Assembly (NCBI GenBank): GCA_000827265.1
Contig: KN834759.1
Location: 663,666 to 727,665, forward strand
Direction of reading: 5' to 3'
Source of the DNA: Collybiopsis luxurians FD-317 M1
Taxonomy: Eukaryota > Basidiomycota > Agaricomycetes > Agaricales > Omphalotaceae
Length of the DNA stretch: 64,000 bases
The position numbers were made by a program, and so were the translations under genes. Each line of letters starts with the position of its first letter. Positions within the stretch are counted from its first letter, which is position 1. The notes below the pieces were generated by a model that worked only from the letters and a program-made list of their open reading frames with translations, did not search any database and was not told where the DNA came from. Positions 10,881 to 23,578 of this stretch are shown piece after piece.

Positions 10881-12370
10881 GTATTCTTGCCGTTGGTCAT
10901 TCCGCGAAGCTCTCGCGTTCTTGGTGTCTATGAGGTGCATGCAAGTATGACATGGAAGAACGATGCTATTTGTAGGAGAGGTCGTAATTTTCTGATGTTA
11001 TGTACCTCCCTACGTTACCTGTCGAATGTTTGCTTCTTTAGTCTGCAGAATTGCTCGAATCATTATGCTCATCACGATGTTATGCGATAAATATCACTGA
11101 TTGCTTTGGAACAGAAGTAGAATGTTATGAGAGGCAAATAAAAAGAGCCACAGAGAGGTACAAGATGCACCACAATGAGATACTGATGCTACCTACAACT
11201 GTAGAGATGAAACGGCCCAGACTCAGGAGACAAGTCACAAAGTTCAAGAACCACTGGATATAAACTGCACTCTTCAGAGTGAAAAAGTGGCAGATAAGCA
11301 TAGCAGGATATGCGATCTGAATGTAGTACGACAAGCTGTAATTTACTTTATATTTTGCTTTCTTGCTCCCCTAAAGTACATGAAGAAAGCTTTCAAGTGT
11401 CTTCCCTTGATAACTGTTCTTGTATAGAACTCAAATACTGCACATATACTTATTTGAATGTTCATCACCTAACACTTAATGTCTCAGACTCTCAACAGCC
11501 AAGTTTAGAAGCAAAAGAGCTTCAGTATGGCTGTTTAAATGATACATGGTTTGCTCTGTTAGAGCTAATGAAGTACAACAATATCTCTACCGATATAGTC
11601 AGTAGGTAGTTAGAATGAATATCATAAATAGTAAGCTCACCTCAGAGTAGAATAGAAGACTCTGAGGTGGCCGATGTGGCAATACAAAATATATAAGTAA
11701 GACAGAAATGCTTCTGTTGACTCGACCATCAGCAGAACAGAAAGTGATATGAAAGGAAAAACAGAAGGAAAATTATACAACATGGAAGTATAATTTGTTC
11801 ACCCAACTTGGAACACCACAATCACATGCCGGAGAACATGAGCCACGTGCTACTACAGCACACCTAGGCGCTGCTTTGCCTGAGTGTATGCATCTCCAAC
11901 ATGCTCCAGATTATACATGGGCCAAATGATAGCTCAGGTCCAATAACCTTGAGGATATGGTATACCTTGAGTAGATGCAAGCAGGCTATAGTGACTGACT
12001 ATTGCTGTTACAAAAGGGACATGTCTATTCAATTCACTTGAACAGACATCAGTCATGATATAGGCACATCACTTTTACTTGTGGTAAGCCCGGGCTTGCA
12101 GTAGAGGCTTTTATAGGTCAATGTATCATTATATGTTTCAAATGACAAAGCCAAGATATGTCTCTGTAGAATTGCGGGAATCTTGATGCTCACCCTGATG
12201 CATGATATTCAGCTGGCAATAAATAAATGTATATCTTGCTTTTGAGGCCAAATGTTACAGGAGGCACTGGTTACAATAAAAAAAGACAACATGGTACTCT
12301 GTAATACAATGGCCAATCATATTGAGATATCAATATTACAAAAAGGAGGAATGAAATAACTCTATCCAAT
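10881..12370. other. Intergenic, AT-rich, no gene recognised
   Basis: The first 200 bases are the eIF3a 3' region. The remainder is AT-rich with only short unrecognised open frames on both strands (longest 11310-11609, +). Base composition resembles the other transposon-bearing stretches. No terminal repeats or RNA genes were seen. Confidence 0.4.
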
Positions 12371-12660
12371 TTAAAATCTGGCATAGAACACAGGGAGAGG
12401 GGTATCATTGAACAGAAACTCCACTCTTGGGCAAAATTGCGGACAAGCTAGAAGCATTGGTAACACAAGAGATAAGAAATGGATAAATTTGTAGTAAATC
12501 AACTGGTTGCTTACTTTAAGTTTTACTTTTTGGTTTTCCTGAAAGGCTTGAATATAGTTTTCAACGGAGTCTTTCCCTTCTCTGTCCTTGGCAATTGTTC
12601 TTGCACCAAACTCAGAAATTAAGCAAATTTGTAGCATCTGGATGTTTATCACCCAATCCC
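12371..12660 (-). pseudogene. Detached 3' end of an NB-ARC/TPR-type gene
   Basis: Reading the minus strand gives LGDKHPDATNLL, then after a one-base frame slip FLSLVQEQLPRTEKGKTPLK and FKPFRKTKK followed by a stop. This matches, in order, the last residues of the NB-ARC/TPR gene at 40.0-43.5 kb (LGDKHPRTIRCF, YLSSIQKQLARKAKERTPLK, FQRLKKSKK, stop). Only the final, partial TPR and the basic tail are present; nothing upstream of about 12,660 matches. It is a truncated, frameshifted fragment of a second family member, in the same strand orientation as the full gene. Confidence 0.75.
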
Positions 12661-14936
12661 ATTTTGCCAGCGGAGCCCAGCTGATAAAAAGTTCCGTCGG
12701 TTCATGAAACTCCTTTCGTCCCCTTCTCCCCTGTTATCCTCGACATCTGACATCTGTCATCCGCCGTCAGTTGATAGATGGACGGATAAGATGGAATGGA
12801 GCCTCGACCGGATCTTGTAGCCCAAAAGGAAAGAAGAATCGAGCGAAGATTAAGCAGAACAAGCCGAAATACCCTAACTTTCATACCATTGCTGCGTCGT
12901 AACATCTAGCATCCGTTGACCTTCTCATCCCGCGGGTCTGGATTCAAATTTATTATCAGTTAAAAGGAACGAAGGAAGAATCTAGACCGACTCATTCAAA
13001 GGGTGTGAGGATGCCTCTTGTGTGTGTGTTGTGTGTTATTATAGACTGCAATAACTAGGCACATTCATGTACCGAATTAGCCGTGTAGTATACCTGATTT
13101 CCTACACGAACAAAAGGCTGGGTTGGTCCTCGACATTGTCAGGTCGCAGGGAATCATTTAAAATAGCTCATGGCGCTCGTAAAAAGAGACATTTGGTTAG
13201 CCCTATCAATAGGATAAGTAGGATGAACAAAAACGATGGATAGACAGAAACACTTTAAAATAAACACCTTTCAGAACCTGAACGCCTGCCATGCTGTTTC
13301 GCCGCTGTCGGTTCTATTTCTGTTATTCGGAAATGGATTCGAGGATTCCGAGTTATACCTATCTATAATCATTCTTTGGTTGTTGCCGCTGCTGGCGAGC
13401 TCTTCTAGTGTAAGATATATTAGGTTCCTACGACACTGTCCCGACGACCTGGTACCCGGGAAGGGCGCTGGAGGGAATGATAATTATTACTGCATGCTTG
13501 ACTCACAATGTGAATGGTACGCTGGCGCGGATGAGCTTGTTGCCGGCACAACAAAACACGACCTTGAACCTGGTTGTCAAATGGAGCTTTATGCGGAAAT
13601 GACAGGTCGAGATTCTCGACCTGTCATTTCCGCATAAATAATGATAAGGCCCGCGTATATGTCGGGGAAAGCAGTACAGTAGTAGAGTGTACAGCCACAA
13701 GTACAGGTTGCCCAGTGATATCGAAAAAATAGGTTGCGACGATCACGCGTGCTGCGATTTTTCACGATCCTCCCACGCGTTGAAACAGAAAGTAACCAGG
13801 AACAAGGAAGTTGACTTATTCATTACTGGACTTGGAGTATACGACGTTTGCTCGAAAGATTCCTCTCTACATTTCTTGACCGTTGTACATCTCGAGGACT
13901 AAAGTGCAGTAAGTACTTAAGTACTACTAGATAGCAACTAAAGTTGCTACTTGCCTCGTATGTGAAAGTATGATTCAATAAATCACAAGTCTCTTCCACA
14001 AAACTCTATTCCGGTATTTTCCTGCCCACGTCCGCGACCAGTTCTTTTTCTAGAGGCCAACATGGCACTTCCGGTAATTGGATTCTCATACCTTATGTAT
14101 AGGAACGTTCACTCATTGGGTAAGGTCAGAATATTATATTTATCCTCAGCGGCAATTCCCCACGGGCCAGACCATCTGAGGTCGACGGGCCGAGGGCGAT
14201 CATATGGACTGTGTGGTGTATAACCCCATAACTTGCAACTCTTCGCTTCTTCATTTTCGCTCTTTCTCCATAAGTGGCTCTCTTTGATGATCGTGGATGA
14301 AGATCGTTCGAAAGGCTATGTTTCATCATTTTGTTTATTTCTTGACAGTTTGGCGTCCGACGGTTACTGATTGAAGTCTCGCAGTTAATAAACCTCTCCG
14401 AGAAGTTAATTGAGTGGGGCACAGAATGATCATGTTACAGCGCTCAAAAATGAATCAGTTCTAAGAAAGGGCACGAACTTTCTTTGGTACAAAGAACTCT
14501 CCACTTTTGTTGGATCCAGCGCCGGTAGCTGAAGTTCACATCGGTTCCGCTGGCTGCTTGCTTGGCTCTCCTTTCGAAAGGCGTTTGGACTTTGAAGGAT
14601 TTGAGACAAAGTAACTTGGCGTTTGGTTACACTTAACAAGCAAATCTTCTGGGATCAGCGGGAAGAGCATTGAGTTCGTTAGGACGCTGATACTTCCTAA
14701 CTCTAATTATTTCGCAGTGTCCATTTTAATCCACACAATCCACCAACTAAATTCGCCAACGCGGGATGATCATGTTGATGTGCTCAGCACTAACTATATT
14801 AATGGACTCTTGATAATCAATGCTATATATGTCTTATGCCTTATGTCTTATGTTATCCACCCATGGGAAAGCTAGGACCATCGTATAAGTAAAATCTCCG
14901 AAGCAGTGACTATCCTCAGCGTCTCCCACATAACTC
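12661..14936. other. Intergenic, no gene recognised
   Basis: Contains short open frames only, none with a recognisable protein. The clearest structure is the perfect inverted repeat at 13,588-13,638. A TATCCTCAG motif near 14,911 precedes the 7TM gene. Confidence 0.4.
13588..13638. repeat. Perfect 25-bp inverted repeat with 1-base spacer
   Basis: Arms 13588-13612 and 13614-13638 are exact reverse complements around the single base at 13613, so the 51 bases could form a cruciform or, if transcribed, a hairpin. The arm core is ATGCGGAAATGACAGGTCGA. There is no U-tract after it, so it does not look like a terminator. It may be a foldback scar or a hairpin made by a mobile element or repair event. 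Confidence 0.85.
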
Positions 14937-16260
14937 ATGACTCCGGAAGAGCAACAAAGACTTGTTTCCCTGGGCACCTCTGCCTACTTCGATAACGCTG
15001 GGGTCATAGTATACACAACCGGCATCGGTATATATGTCCCTGCCATTCTTCATTATCCAAATATTGAAAGCCCATTTTGTCTAGGCGCGCTCGCTCTGGG
15101 ACTTATCGTTGCTACTCGACCTCTAGTGTAAGGATAGGCAAGAATGACTTCTCAGACCTATCTAACCAACTTGTCTATTGAATCTTGTTTCGACAGAACT
15201 AAACCCTGGACCCACAACGGAATTATGCTGTTTGCTTGCCTGATTGTTACATTTGTTGCTTTCGGATGGATGGTCACTTGCATTTGGTCAAACTATCTTA
15301 TTAATAACCAGTTCTCATTTGCCCAAATCAAGCCAAATGACCAGGGAGGTCTAGAAGCTTCAGTTCAGGCAGCAGCCACAAAAGCTTTACCATTGGTCTA
15401 TATGACAGGATGGCCAGCGACAATTAATGTGAGCCCAAAAAAATGATCCCATATTCAATGGCTTATTTCAATTTAGCTGCTTTTGAGTGATGCTATCGTA
15501 GTTTGGAGGGCATGGGTTTTTTTTCAACGGGCTTGTTTCCCGAAGTTCACACTTGCTTTTCTGACGACTGTTAATATGGGTACGGACATGATACATCTAG
15601 AAATGACTCATTCACAGCTGATTGCACCACATAGGAATCAATATTGCTAATTGCATCTTGGTTAACCTTGAAGTCACGAGAGTTCTTCCTCCTGGTGTCA
15701 AAGTTATGGGCTGGTTGTCGGGGTTGATTTCTCTAATTGTAAATATATTTGCAACTGGTTTGATTGCTTGGAAAGCATGGCAAGTCTCCTAACTTTTGAG
15801 TGGTGCTACCTAATTTTTACAGCCAGTAATGTTTAGGAATCACCACCGTATCATGCTCGAAGTTGGTTTCTACAAAAGAAGTAGGGTCCAGAATATTCTA
15901 CTCCTGTTAATCGAGTCTGGCGCTATATATTGCGCAATACAGATGGCCTACACTGTCACCCTTCTAATAAACACACACACAGCTGCTGATAGTGGATTTA
16001 GCAACATCTTTTATCTCATTTCAGGCATAGGCTGTGTTTCTATTGTGCGTTCTGTTCTTGATATAGGCTCAAATATTAATTATCACATTTGACAGGCATG
16101 GTATCCAGTTGCAGTGATCATTTTGATCAACCAGGATAGCTCTCCTGTTATTGAAACTTTCCATGTCACTCAAATGGGCGGTTGGGATGGTCATCACTTT
16201 AGTTCCAATGTTCACTCAGACTCAACTGCTAACTCGAACCCTGTGTTAGAAATTAGGTAG
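14937..16260 (+). CDS. Seven-transmembrane orphan protein (Agaricomycete family)
   Basis: Exons: 14937-15127, 15197-15428, 15477-15579, 15635-15783, 15823-16044, 16096-16260. All junctions keep frame, total 353 residues; an additional in-frame 57-nt intron at 15028-15084 (GTATAT to TCTAG) is likely and would leave 334. Hydrophobic segments: GVIVYTTGIG onward; IMLFACLIVTFVAFGWMVTC; LLLSDAIVVWRAWVFF; FTLAFLTTVNMGINIANC; WLSGLISLIVNIFATGLIAW; NILLLLIESGAIYCAIQM; IFYLISGIG joined to AWYPVAVIILI. The LLLSDAIVVWRAW and LLLIESGAIYC motifs are typical of a large multicopy membrane family of mushrooms with no assigned function. No stop codons interrupt it. A receptor role is possible but not shown. 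Confidence 0.8.
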
Positions 16261-16940
16261 AGATGAAAATACTTGTAAAAATTAAATAGCACAGGTTTTA
16301 AGCTGGCCTGTCATCATTTTGCAGTTGGTTTTGTTTCTATTGAACATCTGAAGAAATAGTAGACCAGGTCCAACAGAGATAAAATAATTCATCCAATATG
16401 AAATGAAATAAAATGAACAATAAAATGAAAGTGAATCGAGAAACCAATCGGAAACCAATGAAGCCGAAAAAAAAGCCGATTCGATGGAACGAAACGCAAG
16501 CAAAAACCTCATATTTAACAACATCACAAACCAGCAAGCAGCTATGATGGGACAGCCGGGTATCAAAATTAGATGAAATGATGCAAACTCGAGGACATAG
16601 GGAATAAATCATTAGTCAAATGGGCATTAAACTGTAACTGTGTCCTGTACCCCATATTTTGCTTAAAAAATTTGAAATTAAGCCCTTGCTATCATATCTC
16701 ATGTTTGTCTCTCCCAATCCCCTCCCGTTTCTATTCACATTCTTATGTTCCTGAGAATTTGATGGAGGTATGCACCTCAATCTTGTCAAAGTTCAGGCCA
16801 CCATAGTCACTGGTATCAAAAAACAGCTCTGCAAAGTATCTGAGATTCATAAATACTACTTGATTAATCTATCAAAAAATCATGTTAGAAGCACATTTTT
16901 TCACAATATTTCATATCTCTGTCCCTTTCATATCCCTGCG
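16261..16940. other. 3' flank of the 7TM gene, no gene recognised
   Basis: Purine-rich AATGAAA runs at about 16,375-16,450 and otherwise AT-rich sequence. The short antisense open frames here are not recognisable. It borders the first decayed eIF3a copy. Confidence 0.4.
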
Positions 16941-16949
16941 AACTATAGT

Positions 16950-17560
16950 ACATTCTCTTTGATGACACCTGAATACTCGATTCTTCTGGCTGCACACTTC
17001 TCGCCAGTTCAGATTATTTCCGGAAGCCTTTCATTGCTATCAATAGAACCGAAAAAAACACTTGATGAAGATGAATGTCGGATAGTGTCAGAGGCTGTTG
17101 GGTTATACGGCGGCATGTGGAAGGTATAATGGACTGGTCCAAGGGAAACCAACGACATAAAGGCGGCCTTGGCAACTAAGGTCGCTGGTGCTTTTGCTAG
17201 TCTTCGATTTGGCTCAAGACATTCTTTATCTGCTCTTTGATGGCTAAGAACTCTAGTATGCTCTCGAGGTCAATGTCAATTCTTGTCGCTGTGTTCGCCT
17301 CTCTTCGTCGGGCTCACTGCTGAAAAGATGACAGCTGTCAAAGGCAAAGTGGGCAAGTAAAACCATTCTCCCTACTTTTCTCCTCCACCAAGCCCTTCTT
17401 TCTTGTCTTTCGCCGACATCTATTGCTCCATTTGAATCAACTTCATCTGATTCATTGCTCCTAAGCTCAATTTCTTCACTGGAACTAGGTATTCTCGGCT
17501 ACCCAAATTGAGAATTATATCACAGCTGGATCCAGTGATGAAGGAAAGCTGCAAGGTATT
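16950..17560 (+). pseudogene. Decayed eIF3a copy 1
   Basis: Aligns by eye to eIF3a exon 1 end (around 7530-7860) and exon 2 (around 8070-8350). Landmarks are ACCGAAAAAAACACTTGATG (parent CACCGAAGAAAACTCTGACG), CTCCTCCACCAAGCCCTTCT (parent CTCCTCCACCAAGCTCTTCT) and a diverged copy of the parental AAATCGAGAGCTATATCATG. Many stops and indels leave no usable frame. It shares several derived changes with copy 3 (for example TGTCAAAGGCAAAG after the AAGATG motif, and the GTTGGGTTATAC block), so those two descend from one already altered intermediate. The 3' end fades at about 17,560. Confidence 0.8.
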
Positions 17561-18869
17561 CAACCGTGGAGGTTTTGCAGATTTCAATTTCAATTTCTTT
17601 TTTCTCTCTGTTTACCCTCATGGATTCTGGTGATTGGTTGTGCCCCCGGCGCCGAATGGGCTCTCAGTCGACAGTGTCAGTTCATAGAGATGGCAGAAGG
17701 TGAATGTGGTTGTGATGGTGGAGTTTTGTTTGAGCAATTGACTGACCATTTCTGCATGTTAGTAGGGATGCTAACACTACAGAAACTTCTCGGATACTGT
17801 TGCCCCAGACCCCTTGGCTTACTGCCACCCATGCTCATTAACATTTATGGAATCAAAATCGCTTTTCTTCTGCTCTCTCTTGTTATTTATGGCCGCGGAT
17901 CTGAATATGGCTCTGGTTAATGCTTTCTTTTACAATGGTCACTCCCAGCTTCTAAGAATTCTTGCACACTCGTCAGCTGCAATTGTTCTAATGTTGTTCC
18001 TTGCATGTTCCACTTGCTCATGTAGTTGCATCTGCCAACAAACAGAAAGTGTTACACATTCCTACTAGTATTTATCTCATTAAATACTAAATTTGTACTG
18101 TAACTCTGTTCACCCACCAACAATGTCCCACTTGCTTTTGCTGCCTCTTAATCACAAAGGTATTTAGGTAAAGCAATATGAATTGGAGAAAGAAGAAGCC
18201 TTCAAGAAGGGAGATTGAAAAATGTGTGCAACACAGAAAGTTTGGGGCAGGAGTAAGAGGCTGCAGCTGAGAGGAGATGACTTGCTCAGACAATGAAGGT
18301 GTCCCTGTCGAAGGCGTAGCGATGCAGAATAGTTACAGTCCACCTGCTACCCCCACAATGTCAGTTCCAGCCATACCCATCTGCATTGGGCTCAAGCAGA
18401 ATATGACTTTCCTGTTAGGTTAGACTACTCTGTGCTGACTGCATTTGCAGACTCTGACAAATAAAGGCATGGACAAGGACTTGGGGGTGGAGGCCAAGAT
18501 GTTTGGTTCAACAGATGTTTGTTGTTTGAGGTTTGTCTGCTAACAACTGACCTTGGACCTTGGGCATAGAAGAGATTCTACCTCCAGCACCTGATGGTAG
18601 CCATGGTTCTTCTGCAATTGGGAATAGATTGGAAGATGGCACATAGGTTGATCTATACGGCTGACCATCTTCGTGGTTGGATTGAGGCAAACTGTAATGC
18701 GAGAATTAACATTTATTGAATGAAAAAGCCTTCAGTGGCCAGTCTGCCTTTGGCTTGCCAACTTGCAATCAAAGCATTTAAAGGATTATATAAGGTATGA
18801 CCATGTGAAATTTGGTCTTGAAGTCATTCTGAGCATTGAGTGAGCACTTGGGAAACATCAAGGAATGTG
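17561..18869. other. Intergenic, no intact gene
   Basis: Around 17,640-17,790 a stretch containing GGAGTTTTGTTTG and ATTGACTGA resembles 29,240-29,400, so a small dispersed repeat may be present. The rest has short open frames only. The antisense frame at 18,508-18,690 could be a fragment of a coding exon but has no recognisable family. Confidence 0.35.
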
Positions 18870-18879
18870 ATTAGCATGT

Positions 18880-20090
18880 GACGGCAATTGCTTGTCCAGT
18901 ACGCTCACCAGCCCTCACAGTTTGTACACAGTATCCATGCTAGTCTTCTTCAACAACTCCTTTACATCCCATTCCACCAAATACATACCTCGGTAGCTGT
19001 TATATCAGGAAGTGTTTCGCTTGGCCGAGGATGCTCATGCAATCTGCTATTTCTTGTCATTGTCAGCATGATGCATTGGGAAAGCCACGACGATTGAAAA
19101 AGCGCAACAATAGAGCAGTGTATTCCAGGCCAGATACTATGGAAGTTATCGGAGGCATACATTGTTATGCTGTGGTGTGGAGAGTGTATAGCAAACTGAC
19201 ACAAGAGGAAACTGTTCATGTCATCAGTGCCCTTGCTATACCAGAAGTCAATGTCATGAATAATAAAGGTCAGAATAAACCTACAGAATCTTTGGATGCC
19301 CCCTCACTGGATTTTTACAGACTCCTGTCAACAGTCTCACCTCACAGCCCTCTTTATTGTCAACGCACGCAGATATTCTACCCGAGCCTTTGGCTAGGCT
19401 GTTTGTCATCGCTTCCTCTTCTCACTCATCTCTCAATCATCTGTCCAAGGTTTATTCCTCATTTGACTTCAAAGATCTCATCTGACTCATTGATCCTCTC
19501 AAAGCCCTCGATGGAATGTAGACTTTTGCTACTGCCCAACTGGAGAGCTGCATTGTGTGCTGGGCTCATCGAAGGGAGCTGAATGTTCATATTGAACACA
19601 CTGAGGAATGCTTTGTTCTCCTCAACAAATACATCTTTGGTTCTACTTTTGCCATCAACACCACTGGGACAAAGGAGGTTACAAAGCAATCCAGCTGTCC
19701 GCTACTGCTCCTGTGAAAACCTGCACTAGGGCCATTGTGGGGACCCTGCACTATTCATTGCATTCTCTCACATTGCAGGGAAACCTGCATCTGCATCTTC
19801 AGCTGACGGTGGATCTGGAAAGTCAGGAGGAGTGCTGCTTCCAAACTTGCCTGTGTATATGAAGCAGTCAGTGTTACACCCTAACAAGTCACTTATGGCA
19901 AGGAGGAGGAGGCAGTTGCAGCAAGAGTTGGCTGCAAGAGCTGCTGCATTGAATTGGGCAATGTGAGTAGAGGATATGAGGACAGGTGAGTGCTTCTCTT
20001 TTTCTTCTCTGTGTTGTGCTTTCACAGAGCCAGAAGTGAATGCATTCTGTTATCTCACTGTTTTACTGGATGACTTCCCGCTGCAATTAA
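18880..20090 (+). pseudogene. Decayed eIF3a copy 2
   Basis: Collinear with eIF3a from exon 1 (parent about 7475) through exon 2 and into intron 2. Matches include TACGCTCACCAGCCCTCACAG, the parental CATCAGTGCTCTTGCT-like block, TCGATGGAATGTAGACTTTT, AAGGGAGCTGAATGTTC and GTTGCAGCAAGAGTTGGCTG. The parental donor after ATGAGGA is retained as GGTGAGTGC followed by intron-like sequence, so the copy came from genomic DNA, not from mRNA. Compared with the parent most CpG sites have become TpG or CpA (for example parental GAACGTTCG against GAATGTTCA). Stops in all frames. The derived changes shared by copies 1 and 3 are absent, so this is a separate duplication. Confidence 0.85.
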
Positions 20091-20244
20091 ATGTTCAAAT
20101 GGCAGAGCCAAGGAAGATGTCAAATTTGATTAATCGGCCAGTTTATTGTCTTAGCACTTCCATAGAAATTTATTTGTACCTAAGTTCACATGATCCTGTT
20201 GATCCCATTCATTTTCTTCCGCTTACCACCACTGAGTCACATTC

Positions 20245-21592
20245 ATGCAACCAGCCTCTCTGATCCTACTGCAGGATGAGGGAGGAGGAATAGAAGATGA
20301 AGAACAGTTGAACCTCCTCATCCTTGCCACCTTAGTCTTCAGGGTTTTAGGCCAAGAAAATGCACATATCCAGCAAAGGAATCCATCTCATCTATATTTG
20401 ACATGTCCTCAGTTGATGCTGAATCCACATCTAGAGTCTCCCTGGATTCATCTATGGAAGGGACAGAATAATTGTGCCTTTATCACTACTATGGGGTTTG
20501 ATGTAGTAACTTTCTGCTTTATCCTTGAAGGAAGAGGCCACTTCGCAGATATTTGGAATAGTACACCCATTCCGCGCAATGACATTTCTCATATAGGTGT
20601 CCCTCGAGCTGAAAGGAGGTCCCTGGATGCAGCTGGTGCCCTCAGTTTAGTTCTACACTACCTTGGCTCAGCTATATTCAAAGTGCAGCTTCAACAGATA
20701 TTCGCAATTGTACCATCAGTGCTTATGCATTACCTCTCTTTTTCTCTTGACATTCTTCTCATCACTCTTCATACAATCCAAGAGGCACAAATTTCCCTCC
20801 CAGAGACTCACAAAGAATTTGAAGAACTCTCAGATTTGATTACCACTTGTCACTCACTTCTTGAAGGAGCTTTTGGCTCAATCAATGGTCTTTCTCTGCC
20901 CATTCAAGTTTTGGATGACCTCAAGGTGGAAAATGCAACATATAATGGTTGGAAAACAGACCATACAATCACCAATGTATTGATGTTTTCCCTGAAAGGT
21001 TTGTATTCTGTTTAACCCTAAACATTTTGCTGATATGTCTCCATGCCCAGGTGTCATCATTGACACTGTCCTTAATGCTCCAGGAAGTTGGCATGATGCC
21101 CATACCACTAGGCCCATTTCCCGGCAGCTTTGGGAGTGCGTACCTGATGGATTCTATATTATCTCTGATATGGCTTTTCCGAGAGGACCTGGTAACATCA
21201 AAGGAAAGATTAAAGCTCCAATGAAGGGAGGTGAATGAGTTCCCACAGATCCAGCTAAGCAGGACTACATTATGCACTTCAATCACCAGCTGTTTTTGTA
21301 CCAACAGACACCTGAATGGGGGATGTGAACTTTGCAAGGCTCCTTTGGCCATCTTCAGGTTCTTCTGGATATCAATTCAGAAAAGGCACACCTCATCTTA
21401 CTTGAGACTTGTTGTCAATCATTCAATTTACATTCTAATTGTGTTGGAATCAATCAAATTTGTACTGTGTATTTACCTACATGGAAAGCTTCTGAGGACA
21501 ACTGTCTATGGGATGCATTGGGGGATATGATGTTTGGGGAGATTAGGTGCAAGGATTGTGTTGCTCGATTTCATGTAATACCTATGCAGTAA
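20245..21592 (+). pseudogene. PIF/Harbinger transposase, inactivated
   Basis: An open frame 20,245-20,997 runs to an intron (20,998-21,050, GT-AG), then continues as GVIIDTVLNAPGSWHDAH and DGFYIISDMAFPRGPGNI, giving strong similarity to basidiomycete DDE_Tnp_4 transposases. Two in-frame TGA codons (21,236-21,238 and 21,326-21,328) stand where the family has Arg, as expected from CGA to TGA. The first catalytic Asp of the DDE triad is changed: the usual GSIDG reads GSING (around 20,880), again a CpG to CpA change. The second and third acidic positions (SWHDAH, IISDMAF) remain. The C-terminal block LLETCCQSFNLHSNCVGINQ onward is also retained. The enzyme is dead. Confidence 0.88.
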
Positions 21593-22030
21593 CTGTATAT
21601 AATTCATATCATACAACTATTTATCTCAAGACAACTGCAAACTCTTTGAAGGAGATACTAAAGCAATTTCAAAATAGCCTGGTTCTCTGTCCTGATGAAT
21701 ACTAACTGTACCCATTGGACCAAGATGAGGAAGATTTTCAGCAACCAATGCAAGATTATCAAGATCTACTCTTGAAGATGAGGTAATGACTGGATTGTGG
21801 ATAATAATAGGAGGAGCAGGAGCAGGAGAACTTGAAGGGAGGATGGACTGATTGCTGCTAGAGGAGCCCACAAACATTGGAGAGGAATGCTCTAGCTGTC
21901 AGGATGGATGGGGAGGACTAGATGTTCTCCAAGAGATGGGTGTAGTGCTCTGAGAATGTGAATGATGAGTTTGATAATTTGGAGTGAGATTTCAATGATG
22001 GCTGTGTGAACAATAGCAATACTGTGAGTA

Positions 22031-23578
22031 TCAGTGGGAACAATAATGGAAACAATGGCAACAGCGGCTGTATGAATGCAAGTGAGAGGGAGACTGGGAG
22101 CGCAAACTTGAATACTTTTGACTTTCAAGGTGAACAAGGCTTAGCTCTAATTCATGGACTCGAGCTTCAGCTTGTTCCCGATGCCTTTGCTCCTCATTAA
22201 GCTGGGCCTGGAGGCCCTGAAGATATACAAGTTGGAAGCTGTGGGTGGCTTGCTCCTCATTGTGCCATTGCTGAGCTGCCAGATTAAGTTGAGCACTGAT
22301 TTGGGTGAGTAGATTTGTTACTTGATTCTTCTGAGGCTGTGAACATAATGGCACTTCAATTTTGAATGCCTTCATGAGAACTGTTTCCTCCACATCCTTG
22401 CCCTTCTCCTTCATCTTCCCTTTTCCCATTCCTTGCACCTCAACAAACTCAAACTCCTTGTCCTCATCTTCTGACTGTAATTCTGGCTCATTGTGCACCT
22501 CCCTTACAGCAGCTTTCTCATTAATTCCATGTTCTGCTCTCAAAGCATTGTGTAACATTTGTTTTTGTTCACCATCACCAGTTGGTTTTGTTCTTGCAGT
22601 TTCAACCAGCTGGAGCACAGTGGTAAGTTCTACAGAAATCAAATTCTCAAAAAGCTTTCTGACCTGACTAAATTTTGCATTCAAAGGCTGTCTCTCTCAT
22701 TCTGGGTATCCATTTCTCCTTGCCCACTTGTTATAATCTTCGGCAACTTTTTTCCATCCACTCTGACCAATTGGTACTACATGCAATGCCAAGTCCACAA
22801 GTTCCTGACACTCCTCCTGAGAGTACTGATAGGAGCCTTTGGTTTGTCCACCTTTTTTCCTCTCGTGCTGCCCACTGTTGCTCTCATCTGAGTCACCCTC
22901 ATTCTCCATTCTTTTACATTACAAGCTCTTGCCTTTTGCCCTTTCTTTGCCTTCTTTTGCCCTCTCACTGACACCTCTTTCCTTTGCAGCCTTCAAGTTA
23001 GACTTAGCAGTTACAAGCAGCTGCATCAGCATAGGAAATTCAGGCTCGGGTGTAAGTGGATGTGGATCAGGAGGGGGTCAATATGGAACAGCTGCAGCAT
23101 CTTGAGGGAATGGTGCACCAAAATTGTTGGGAAGCAAGGGTCCTGGTTGATAATGCTTTGGCCTGGTACAGCGGAACACTTCTGGTCAGCTAGGCAAATT
23201 TGCAGCTGATGCCGCCTGGATTAAGTTGGTGAGTATATGATTCACACCTCACATTCTTTTGTACTTACAGAGCCACTATATTGTGCAACAGCCTGAGGCT
23301 CCCTTGCCTCATCATGAATGCCGATGAAGGGAGGGTGAGGAAGGCCAGGGTGCATGTGGAAAAACCCCAAGTCAAGAGGCAGGTAGCTGAGGAAGACCTG
23401 GAGGAGGAAGACTAGGCGGGGGATATCTGTTGAGGCCAAGACCAGGCAGGTTGAGTGAATGATATCCAGGCAGTTGACCACCTGCACTGGTGTGGCTGCA
23501 CTGTTGACCAATTTCCTTTGAGCGATTATCCATACTGTGATATTCAGACATTTGAGCAATGAGAGAGTATGCTGACAA
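22031..23578 (-). pseudogene. Myb/SANT-like partner protein of the PIF/Harbinger element, inactivated
   Basis: The minus strand carries a Pro-rich N-terminal part (from the ATG near 23,550, with YPPPSLPPPGLPQLP), a basic linker, and a Myb/SANT-like segment SYQYSQEECQELVDLAL then GWKKVAEDYNKWARRNGYPE. A TGA at about 22,697 follows GYPE where Arg is expected, after which the frame continues LNAKFSQ and, past a likely intron, KTKPTGD-type sequence (TARTKPTGDGEQ) and a coiled-coil C-terminus. Several more stops and frame changes occur at 23,040-23,400. In PIF/Harbinger elements the Myb-like protein helps the transposase bind DNA and enter the nucleus. Confidence 0.75.

Noticed and set aside
13236..13637. 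133-codon plus-strand frame ending in the inverted repeat
   Set aside because: No recognisable protein, and its last 17 codons are the hairpin itself; probably chance.
22362..23105. Plus-strand frames rich in Ser, Phe and Cys
   Set aside because: They are shadows of the Myb-like gene of the transposon on the minus strand.
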